A DNA stretch of 64,000 nucleotides from Haliclystus octoradiatus (Eukaryota; Cnidaria; Staurozoa; Stauromedusae; Haliclystidae), in assembly GCA_916610825.1 (NCBI GenBank), contig OU744448.1:3635465-3699464 (forward strand). The letters are read 5' to 3'. Made by a program: the position numbers and the translations under genes. The notes below the pieces were generated by a model. That model saw only the letters and a list, made by a program, of their open reading frames with translations. It did no database searches and was not told the origin of the DNA. Below, one piece after another: positions 45,801 through 57,800 of the stretch (the first letter of the stretch is position 1; each line of letters opens with the position of its first letter).

Positions 45801-48800
45801 ACAAGGGCAATGGCGCCCCCTCTGTTTCTTTTCACGCAAGCTTCGCCCTCAAGAAACTCGATACAGTGCATTCGATAGAGAACTTCTTGCTGTTTATTTG
45901 GCCATCAAACATTTCCGCTATTTCGTGGAAGGGCGCCCATTTGATGTGTTTACTGATCATAAGCCTCTGACGTTTGCCCTCATTAACAAAACAAATCATT
46001 CAACACCTAGGCAGATCAGACACCTTGCTTTCATTTCAGAATTTACTTCACACATCAATCATCTCAGTGGAAAACACAACGTGGTGGCTGACGCCTTATC
46101 CAGAATATCCATCCAATCTGTTGCCGCAATAACATCTTCTGTCGACCTTTTTGATCTCGCAAAAGCTCAAGCTGCTGACAAAGACTCCCTAGCATCTGCA
46201 ATCAAGTCATCTCTCCATCTTGTTCCAATGCCTCTTCCAGGATCCTCCATACCATTACTTTGTGACACTTCTACTTCTCAACCACGCCCATTTGTTCCTG
46301 TTTCCAAACGGAAGGCCATTTTCGATCAGCTCCACAACTTGTCTCATCCTGGTATAAGAGCCACACGACGTTTAATATCCTCACGATTTATCTGACCTGG
46401 ACTGCAAAAAGATGTTGGCAACTGGGCGAAAACTTGCATACAATGTCAACGTGCCAAAGTTCACCGTCATACTACTCCTCGTCCAGAAGTCATCATTCCA
46501 CCAAATCGTCGTTTTGATCAAATCCATGTGGACATAGTTGGACCTCTACCAATCTCTAACGGACACATTTATGTTTTTACAGTCATTGACCGCTACACAC
46601 GTTGGCCAGAAGCCATTCCAATGTCAGATGCTACCGCTATGTCTTGTGCCAAAGCATTACTCTACCACTGGATATCACGTTTTGGCGTGCCTTCAACAAT
46701 AACTTCCGACAGGGGACGCCAATTCACATCTGATCTCTGGACTGCTCTCAGCACTCTTTTGGGTATTCATCGACAACGTACCACATCTTATCATCCACAG
46801 TCCAATGGCCTGGTTGAGCGTTTCCATCGGCAACTTAAAGCTTCCCTTCGTGCTCTTCTGACAGGACCCAACTGGACAGATGAACTACCTATTGTTCTCC
46901 TTGGCCTTCGTGCTGCAGTTAAAGAAGATTTGTCTTGCTCACCTGCTGAACTGGTTTATGGTATGCCTCTTCGATTACCTGGCGAATATTTTGCCCTTCC
47001 TACAGGTACACCAGATCCTAATTCCTTTATAGACAGTCTTCGTTCTTACATGCACCACCTCACACCACCTGTCACAAAGTCTCATGGCCACTCACCTTCT
47101 CACATTCCGTCCACACTCGATACGTCTACCCATGTTTTTGTTCGACACGATGCCCACCGTACTCCACTTCAACCACCATATGACGGACCTTTCAAGGTGC
47201 TATCACGATACAAAGACTACTTCATCTTGGACTTTGGTCATCGTAAAGATTCGGTTTCTATTGCTCGTCTCAAACCTGCTTTCCTTCCTTCCTTGATTTT
47301 CAATACTCCTTTGGACTCTACAACTGGCAACACCAACAACACCATCCAGCCAACAAGTCTTCCTGTTCAAAGTACAACTCGCTCTGGTCGTCTCACTCAA
47401 CCACCTCTACGTTATTCTGCCTAACCGTGAACATTGATCGAACATCCTCACTGGTGGGGGAGTAATGTAGTGACCGTTATCTACGTCACAACTGTACTGT
47501 AATTAGCGACATAATATTGCGAAATAGATAATTATCGACATGATGTAGTCGAAGGTAATTGATTATTACAACTTTACCTAGCAAAGCAACTAGTATTATT
47601 TGAGTATCTCTTCTCTATCTTTAACACTGCTACAACGCAATGGTGAAATATCAACAAGACAGCGAGGAACAATTACAAAGATTACAAGGAGCGTTAAATG
47701 AACATAGTGAAATTAAAAGAGATATATTAGCGTGTTCTACTATAGAAGCAGCGTAGAAAATATTAGAAAGTAGATATGGTGACATCAATGAATTGATCTC
47801 ATTATTACTCAAGGATATCAAAGATTATAGTCGACTTAAAAATACGGATTACAAGACCTTGAGAAATTATGCAAGTCCTGTTAGGTTATTCGTAACTCGT
47901 ATGGAAGAGCTAGGGCATGGAGAAGAGGTAAAAGGTATATATCTATTTAATGATTTATTAAGCAAGCTAGAACCAACCTAGCGATCAATTGAACTAAATC
48001 GGATTAATTAGATTAGATTAATTGAACTAAATCGGAGAGTCCGATACACAGAGGTTGAGTGACATTAGCAACTAAGAAAGTCCATTGAAATGATCGGCGT
48101 AAACCTTTAATTGATATTTCCAATTGAACTTTCCCTGAAACAGGGATAGAGGCACCAGTGGCAGTAACCAATTGAATTCCAGTTTCTTGAAATGATCAAG
48201 TAAACGGGATGGAATTATTGAACAGGCAGCTCCAGTGTCAACAAGAAATTTATGGTATGTGTAATCCAGTTTTACATCAAGTTCGAGACATTGTTTGACT
48301 GCCATAGAGATGGCACTGTCATTTACAGTCGCTATGACAGCTCTTAGGCGTTTCCCTGTTGTTGGCAACATTCTGCGTTAGACAACCGGACAGGTGATGA
48401 GTCACATGATGTGCGTGGGGTTCGTCCATTTTTTGCCATCACGATTTGTTGATGTTCATTGAAATGTGGGAAGTGACACCATGGTTTGCAGTATATTGCG
48501 TCTCGGCCATAAAATAAATGTGATCGGCATATTCTCGGCTGTTGTTTTTAATGAAACGCTTGTATACCATATGGAAGTTCTTGCGATGATGATATTCGAC
48601 TTTGCTGAGTGGGTGGATTACAAGATTGTGGTGGTGGATAACGGACAGTGTTGATTGCATTTTGGTTATGAAGACTTAACATTGTATCGGCGATTTCAGC
48701 GAGTTGTTTTGAAGTTTGGCTGCTGAAGCCGCTCAATGGCAAACGAAGTTGATCTGGCAAACATCTCAATAATTGTGTTTTTAGTAATTCATCGCCTGCC

Positions 48801-51800
48801 GTTAATTGGCACTGCTCCATCTTCGATGAGAGCTTTCGTAAAAATATAGACGGCTTATCTCCACCAAGATCGCATGTCCCCAAGATTTCATTAATTCTCT
48901 GTTGTTTTGATTTTTGTACCAGTTGTAATACGCTTGTTTTGAGAGTGGCATAATCAGACGCTGTTTCATCGATCAAAGCATAGATTATAGAATACAGGGA
49001 TTGGCAACCCCATTGTTCACGGCCGCGCGGTCAGATTATGTCGAATTTGGCGCGAGACAGAGTCACGTGATATCTTGAGCCGACACAAGATTACAACGAT
49101 GCGGTCAAAACATTGTAATCGTCGTAACTTGCATACTATAATATCCTACGTTGCTCAATATTTTTTTGAAGTTTTATGTTTTGACAATGTTAAATAGAGC
49201 TTACTTTAAATGTCCATGACAATTTAATTACGTTTAAACAAAATAGCGAGTAGATATGGCCAATTTAATTCACCATGTTTTGCGGTGTATTTCACCAAAA
49301 TATTGTTATGATCACTTTTGTCATTTGCAAATTAATGTTTGTAACTTTGAAAAAGAAAATGTATGTGATTGTCGTGATTGAATTAATCTACAAATATACT
49401 TGTAATTAACAAATCACGGTCAAGCTGAAATGTTCACTGAAAAATAATTGCGCTTCTAAATGACAGGAATATTGTTTACAGCTAGGCAGCAGCTAGGCGG
49501 CCTATATAGGCATACGTCATTCAAGTAGCACAAAATACCCTCAACAATTTTCATCACGTAACAAATAATAAGGATAGTGTATGTATCACAGCAGAGGGAA
49601 TAGAATAAATACACTGCAAAAATTTAGCAAGCAATACACAGAATAAACAAGATATGGTGCAAATATCGATAACTGGTTTGGTAAATTAAAACATTTGTAA
49701 AAACATTCAGTGTCAATGTATTACATTTATAATTATGTTATGTTACACTTACATTTACAATGCATTTTGACACAATATCAAATTATGGACGTTCACCTTA
49801 TCATTCAAATTAATGTTGAATTGCTGTTACTTTAAAGTTTGAATTTTCTTTTAATTTGTTCCTTAGCGATTTCTTTTTCATACCAGTTTCTCTTTTAAGT
49901 TACAAGCAGTAAGCCCATGCTGTTCGTGTACGAAAATCATGTCACTTCATATATTAAATTATAATACCTTGTAGACAAATAAAAAATAAATCATCAGTAT
50001 TGATTGCTATCTTCTAAACCAGAATGTTGTACTGCTACATCCCAGGTAGATTAAACTTTTGGCTTTTGCAAAACATTCAAGCGTGTTTACTTCAAGAGTC
50101 CATCTGATCTCCTTATGATATGATAAAGTACGAAATTCTTTTTCACAGTTCCACAACAATAATAAATAGACTTTCCGAAGGTGCTCATCCACGCAATGAA
50201 TTTCAGATAGATGTTTTTATTACTGATGAGCAGATTTGTAGGGAAAAGATCAAAATTGTTGAATATATTTGACACATCTCCAGAATTATTGAGGAAATAT
50301 TTACTCATTCGTAGTAACTTATTAAGATAAGAGCATATTCATTTGGTCGTAAACAAAGTTAACAAACCTTCATCGATTCGATGGATAATTTTATATCAGT
50401 GTGTTTTGATCGTGTGTAAAGGGTTACTGACACTGTTAAACCACCTTTAGTTTTCCAAATCCTCCAGCAATATAATAGCATTAACATAAACTTCTCTGTA
50501 GGCGCTCTTTTCTAAACTATCACCGATTGAGTTCACCATTTAAGTTCACGTTTAAGAAATTTGAAGTACTGAAAATCATTGCTATTTAATTGACCATCCA
50601 TTGCAAAATAATGAAATAATCAAGCGTACTTTTCCTAGCCAGCTTGAAGATATGAACGATGATGATGAAATGAGTAGAACGTTCGACCGCGTTGTTGTAA
50701 TGACACTTGTGAAAATTTCTCACAGGATTCTGTGTCGGCTTAAGAACACGTGTTTCCGGTAAATCTCAAACAAAAACATATTTCATGCCCAGACCTTAGT
50801 TGCCAATCCCTGTATTCTATAATCTATGATCAAAGCCAAAGCAGCAATGTCTTCTGGTAAATGGGACACCAAGTAGTGAAATTTAGTATCTGTTCTAATG
50901 ATTCCAGCAAGGGTGAATTGGCTTGCCAATTGACAAAACCAAGCAGCAGAATTGTTACGATAAAACAATGAAACTTTGACTGAGATGCGTCCTACTTGTG
51001 TGTTTAGTTGTTCAACGGCGTTGGCATTATCAACTTGTTGTGGTTGTCCTTGATTCTCAGGCATGATAAATGAAAGGTATATGTAGAATTTTGGATGTAA
51101 TAATAAAAGAATAGCAAGAGAATCTCCAGAAAATTCGACGGACAAATTGATGAGAACTGTAGAATTATGTTTGAGAAATAACAACAACAACGTAGGTTGA
51201 ATCGATTTATATATTTCTTCTTATGAATAATATATATTCCAAGTTGAAATGTTGATAGTAAGTTAGTTTAAAGATAATAAGATAATTTATATTCTACATT
51301 TGTTGTATTTATAGTGTTTCAGAAGAAAGCTAGAAACTTCTAGATCATGCATTGTCATTATATGAGTCATGTAGGTAATCCTATGTTCTAGAATGTCAAG
51401 AGGGTTCGGGAAGGTTCCTACAAATTTCTATGCTAAATACCGTTCTACTGACTGCAGGTAGCGGTGATACTTTAAAATGTCTGCCCAATGCCCATTGCCA
51501 TGGCCAAGAAGTCAACCAGATAGGATCAGGTCTAAAACAATCGTAAAAGTTGTAAAAAGGTATTACAGACGGGGGAGGGGGGAAGGGTATTTTCGTGAGC
51601 AGTGATTGGATGTTTTGGGGTGTTGTGATTCGTGAAATCAATTATTTTTCTCTGTAATCTGTGATTCAAATTATCATATTCCCCTGTGAAATCAAAAAAG
51701 TATGACATATACAAGCGATTAGTACAGTTGTTTTGATGACATACAACCAACATTTGGCATTATTTTTAGTTTTGGATGCTAGAAAAGTGTTATTTTTACA

Positions 51801-54800
51801 CAATCAATTGAGAAATTTTTATTAATTAAAATTATCAATATTGCAAGTTGCAATTTTTTTTTAAAATGTTTTTCTCAAGATGATATTTATTTTGTCTGAA
51901 ATCTGAAGTCACATATTTGATGTATTTGATAATTTATGTTCTCATTGCTTACATGTTGTTATAGTTTAGCCGCTTGTTCGCTAGTCACTAGTATCTAGTA
52001 ACTAGTTGGTTGCTCAAATGTCAAACATACGTGTCTGCATTTCTTTGCAGAATCTATACAACGGTATACCTGCCTACCAATCAGCCCCCCTCCCGTCAGC
52101 CCAGAGGTTTTTCTACAGCAATTATAGTCAAATATTGAAAGCTATTTATAGGAATAAGGTGCCGTACCCCTGCAAAAAATAATTCAGGAATTCATGAACA
52201 GTTCATGAACATTAAATGGCTCCAATTTTTCTGAACTGTTCCTGAACTGTTCATGAAACCTCACAGACAGTTGAGGAGTTTACGGACAGTTCATGGACGT
52301 TAAATGACTCCAATTTTCCTGAACTGTTCATGAACTGTTCATGAACTTAGGGCCAGATCTACTTTTTGAGGCCTAAAGCATCAATCTAAAAAGGCGTAAA
52401 ATTTTTTTGTCACTTCGCTCCATCAACTGATCCCTAAATGGACAGCATACATGAGTTGCCATGGCAACACAATTCCCTTTTTTGTTGCCATGGAAACAAG
52501 ATCTTCAAAGACTGGCCTGTGATCCTAAACCATTAATAATTTCCTTCACCTCAATGTTGTCTTGATAAAAAGAGTCAGAAACTGGAGTTTGTAGCAACTA
52601 TGTTTTGAGGAAAATTCAAGTTCCAAATTCCATTTTGTCACCTGTTCAAATTGCGATAACAGGAAATGATAATAGTGTGAACAATGTCGTATGATTGACA
52701 CTAATTGTTCTTGCTTGAATGAAAGGCGTAATTGCTCTCAAAATAGATTAAATGTACAAAAAACGGTATCAGCAACATTCATTAATCTCCAGTTTACAAA
52801 AAGCGATAGCGTGTCTATGCGAAAACGTTTCTCTCTTTGAGTGTTTGGTGAAGATCTATTATAAATGCTTTTAGTTTCCCATAGCTTTGTTGAATCAAAC
52901 AATAAATCAATTGCAAAGTTTTTCTTTGTAAACAGAAAAAGGCCTATTTTTGATTGGGCCTAAAATTGATGCTTGTTGTGCTTACGCCTAAATCCGGCCC
53001 TGCATGAACTGTTCATGAACTCCTAAACTGTTTTCTCGGGGGAAAGGTCAAGTGTCATAATGTTCCGCCATTTTGCTGTAGCTACTGTATTAGACTACAA
53101 ATCATTTGAAAATTTAGTGGTAGATGTAATTAAAGTTGGTATGAAATTTTCCTGTGATTTTGAAATTTTCACTATCGTGATTCGTTAAAGTTAATATTTT
53201 TCTCTGTGATCTGTGCTCAGTTCCCCCTTTTCCACCCTCGTTACAGTACCTGGATAAACACTTGTCATGGCCAAACATTTTGAATGTAGTTTTCCATTTA
53301 AACATATTTTATTATATTTTACAGTTAAAAATTATACATTAAATGTAACTGCTTTTATAAGTTTGGTCATAATAACTTGTTTGATTTTTATTTTAGCAAA
53401 TTATTTCAGACGCATTTGGTGATCCACAAGGATTCTTAGAGGTTCGCGTCTCGACTATTGACTCTGGTTTCACCTATGGGTAAGTGTAACTGAATGTCCT
53501 ACCTGACATAGTTCTTAACCCACTGAAGTGGGATTGAAACACCAGTTTACATTTAACAACCTTACAACTCTGCAGCTCTAAAAACTTCTTTCTGATCAAA
53601 CCTAGCCTGGGGGAAGCCCCAAATCTTTTTTTGTGGATTATTAGGGTCGGCTTAATATTGATAGAAAGCTTGCGTTAAGCTAAAGTTGAGGGAGTGGTTC
53701 AAACGCGGGAAAACCAGTGTTTGTCCATAGTTTATCTGTCAATCACAATCTAGTTCTAGGCTGGAAGAATTTACTACCAATAGGCTGATGAACAATGGAT
53801 AAACAATGGTTTTCTTATGTCTCAGCCACTCCCCAAATGTAGCCGAGCGCAAACTCCCTCTCAAATATCAAGCCTATAAAGACCCTAAATTAATCCACAA
53901 AAAAAGGCTAGTAGGCTAGATCATGATTAGAACCCTTCTTAAAGAACTTTGAATGACCAGCAGCCTTTGCTTTGTTTTGTTGTTTTGATTACAAGAAACA
54001 AGGCTAATCCTCTGGAAAGTGACGTCAACGTTGACGTCAGAGCATTGTCTTTGTGGCTGTTGCTATGGAAAGACACAACAGAAAGCTTGAGAAAATAGTC
54101 TGGTTTATCAATTTCAGTTTTGAATAAATTTTAGGCTAGGGTTATATGGACGCACCGAACTCAATTGATTCATTCATTCAAATTAAATCTCATAATAGCG
54201 CGCTTCATATAACACCATTCGGTTCATCAACATTCCTCAAATAACATTAAGTGCGTCAAGCTAGCTCCTCTTCGGCGGACGGAGCTCTTCTCCATGAATT
54301 AAATTCATCGCTGTGTTATACGAGCGAGCTATCATCGCATCGAACTAAATACATTCGACTCACGGTGCCGTGACTGAGCTCCTATATACTACCTTAATAT
54401 GACAATAAACCGGGGGATGTGCAAATCATAAATTATTTTAAAGGATGTTTCCATGGCAATGCGATGGAAATAGAATCGCTTTTGGGAAGTTGTCTATATG
54501 TTTGAATGATGGCTGACAGGGAAGCTGATGTTTTCCAGAATCATGGTGTAAAACATTTGAAAACGTTTTATTTTAGTCAATCACAATGCACCAGCACTAG
54601 AATTGGGGTCGCTTTTATCATAATACATTATTTTAATGGAAATTCGCATTTAATTTGCTCTGAGTACTATGCCTTGTCAGAACAAAAACTGTCTCCCGTA
54701 AAAAGGATTGCAAACCTTTGAGATTACTACTTCATACAAGTTTCAAACTATTGATAGGCAAAATAGAACGGAAAAATCGCTGAAAGTGAATAATAATGCA

Positions 54801-57800
54801 AACAAAACACTCTTGTTTCAAACCATGCGGTATAATTCCAAGAAAACTACTTCCTATCTCCTGACATTTTGGCCAGTTTTTAAAGATCTTCAACATTTGG
54901 TTCGTCTGTATAACCCCAAATGCGAATTTAATGCTATTCGATGTCGCACCTAATTCGAATTGAGTTCGGTGCGTCCATATAACCCTAGCCTTAATTTTTA
55001 CAAACATTGGTAGATGCAAGTAGGCCTACATACCATGATGTCGAAGCTCAGAGTCTATGGCTATAGATATCCAGCAAATATAAACTGCTCACAAATAAAT
55101 AGCGGAATGTGAGTCACAGTTCGATTATCTGTTTGAGAAGTTTGACACAAATCAAAACAACTTGATTAAAATGTACTTTCAAATCAATAATAATTTTTTT
55201 TGGGTGCAAATTTTATTGTACGCCACTACATCGACTTTGCATTTTGGTCGGCTGGATTGAAAGCTGCGAAGAATCCAAGGATTACAACAAACAGAAATGG
55301 CCTAAACATTTAATCCTATTTCATAATTAATTTCGATTTTGCAAAAAAACTCCGAAGGACAGGAATCAATAATAATACACAAATTGCATTAAATAAGGGC
55401 CTACCGCATTTTATGGTTGTGCAGGCTATACTATAACTTTGAAATCAGAAAAAATACGACAATAAAACGAGTCAGCACAAAAACGTAAATATGTTTTTAA
55501 TAATTATTCAACAATTTCAAAAAGACCAAGTCAACAGCAAGTTCAACAAGTCCAGTAAATTGTACTACTGTATATGCTAACGATTGACAATTTGACACTA
55601 TTCACAAATGTTGATCAATATACATATACGTTATAAATGTAGGTAACATCTTTTGGAAATATGATTACAATTCCAAATAGAATTGCCGATTAATCTACGA
55701 AGCATGGATAGCAACATCACAGCATAAAATTACCTTGATTACATTATCCAGATAATAAATAATTTTCTAAAAAGATCAGAGCAAATCGAGAGTCTGAAGA
55801 CTGGCAGAATTTGAAGTTTCCTTTTGTAAAATTTCAAACACACGCATACTGTCATTGCATTTGCACGGACAGATTTCCGTAGTTTTGAGCTGATGTCCTG
55901 TTTCCGCTACAGATATTTCTGATCTTTACTTTCTATCACTTCTCTCCTGTCTTTCCATTTGATTGTGTCGATAAATAATGTTTACAATATGTGGACGTAC
56001 CATGAAATATTAAAATTAGATCGCAACTATATTAATTAATTCAAGAAAACTAGTCAGCGCCGTGGAAAAATACACGAAGCAAGGTGGCGTCATGCAGCTT
56101 TTTATTTTTCATAAACATTGAACACCAGAGAGAAGAAGACAGCTAACATAAAAACGAGTATTGAATAGTGAACTCATTTTTCAATAAAGAAGACTGCCGG
56201 TCTGCATAATCCCTTTAAATTCATATGATTCCAAATTTTACAATTTACATACAAAAAAAAACATACACAGGTATGTACTCATTGTACTATTTTCAGAGGA
56301 AGCATAGGCCTAAACATTTGTTTTCAAATTCAACAATGTGTCAATGACTTAAGTATCCATATTAAAAACGAATTCACCTGGTGTTATAATTTCATTTTGT
56401 TTCAGTGATAATTTTCGATTTTGAATGCTAACAAATCTCTTCCTGTTCTTTGAATCCCTATTATTCATGTATCAAGTAAACACCAACATTTTGAATCAGT
56501 CGAGCTCAGTTGTAGTTTCTTACTCTTTCTTCCGTACACAATTCTTATGATGCCAAGAAGCAAGTGAATTGATTTTTGTGGTTCACATTTCTTCAAGCGT
56601 CAAAAGCCCTTACAACGTCGTCCTCTATTGCTCTGCAGCTCTTGCAACTCTCGAAACCAGTTCGTTGATAAATAACTTAGCAGAGATGCTTCCATGTTCG
56701 TTTTACGAAATGTTTACATTTACAAAATCGTAATATGTGTGTGCAAAGGAGACACAAAGGCAGGCCGTGTATTATGAAAACAAGTGAAAGACAGAAATAT
56801 GCAAAGGCTGCTGGTCATTCTATGGTATTTAAACTTTAATAAGTGCTACATCTGATAACATTGACATGTGAGAAGCTCTGTCCACCAAAATCAACTTGAA
56901 TGAAATTATTTGCAATGGAAAATTTCTCTGTTAAGCACTCTCTCGCTCACTCAATTCATGCCGTGTTCGTTATTGGAGCAGTTTAGGCCACCGTGTTTTG
57001 TAAATGACTGCATTATATGCCTTGTTATAAAGTTGCAATGTTCAAGCAGTGGACATTGCAAGCGCATGTATTACTTACTTGAAGATGCAGATACCCTGTA
57101 AATACAAAAATGTGCTTGCATGTCAACAGTTTTTTCTTGTAAACTTGATAGTTATGCTTTTTTAATCATCTTACAACTTTACATTCAGAGAACAATAATA
57201 TAGCGGTCATCTGCAAATGGCCGATCAATTTCGTCATTCTACCAGTAATTTTTTTTTTTATAATTTTAATTTTTTTCGAATATTTTTTTTTTAAATTTAT
57301 TTATAAAATTTGAATATGTATCGTATAAAATTATAACCTTGTACAGTCAAACCTGTTATAACGGTCACATCTATACAGCGGCCACTTGTCTACAGTGGTC
57401 ACTCTTGCGAAGTCTGAAATAGTATTTTCTATTGAATCAAACCTGTATATAAAGGCCACCTGTCTACAGTGGTCAATTTATCTACCTCTCATAGATGGCC
57501 GTTACATACAGGTTTCACTGTACTGCTACTCTAAATTGTAACGTTATAAAGAGAAATTCTATTGAAAGTATTTTGCATCCTGTCCGTCCATCCTGTATAA
57601 AATATCGGCAACAAAAATATTAGATCAATTTTGAAAAATTATATTGTTCTCTGATTACATTAATTACGTTAACTATAGCTGTGAGCTGTGACTGTTATGG
57701 ATCAATTACCCTATAAGTATTAAGTTTATATTAAACTTACATGGAACATTGAATAAATGATGATTATGATGATAAGCAGCCATCCATAAAATACCTAGGC

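Larger units (their letters stand above)
43850..47639 (+). mobile_element. Ty3/gypsy element 2, best preserved pol, 5' end missing
   Basis: Gag, protease, RT, RNase H and integrase are present in gypsy order, followed by a polypurine tract (GGTGGGGGAG) and a 3' LTR at 47466-47639. The 5' LTR (TGTAGTGACC) and gag start are absent; gag begins directly after BEL gag sequence. Confidence 0.8.
43027..48048 (+). mobile_element. BEL/Pao element 2, split by a gypsy element
   Basis: A probable 5' LTR (43027-43406, TG to CA) ends GGAGAGTCCGATACA. The same ending closes a short 3' LTR remnant at 48048. The gag is in two parts, 43434-43850 and 47640-47981, on either side of the gypsy sequence 43850-47639. 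Nothing of its own pol remains. Confidence 0.6.
27845..51422 (-). mobile_element. Outer minus-strand Ty3/gypsy element, host of the nested stack (23.6 kb with insertions)
   Basis: Its 5' LTR is 51148-51422 and its 3' LTR is split (27845-27958 and 37221-37384), both about 275 bp on rejoining. AATTT flanks both outer ends (27840-27844 and 51423-51427). Internal pieces in minus order are gag (51064 to 48979, interrupted), protease (48371-48072), a pol C-terminal tail (37850-37588) and a polypurine tract. Reverse transcriptase, RNase H and most of integrase are gone, apparently replaced by BEL/Pao and gypsy insertions between 37.85 and 48.05 kb. Confidence 0.8.

Noticed and set aside
50007..50308. 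Small minus-strand frames inside the hAT-type element
   Set aside because: Too short, overlapping and lacking transposase motifs. The element is best seen as non-autonomous.
53397..53479. Sorting nexin (PX domain) exon, because [12 protein letters not shown] resembles the start of SNX3/SNX12
   Set aside because: No PX continuation follows. The next exon in phase gives RNP1 and the closing strand of an RRM, which explains the sequence much better.
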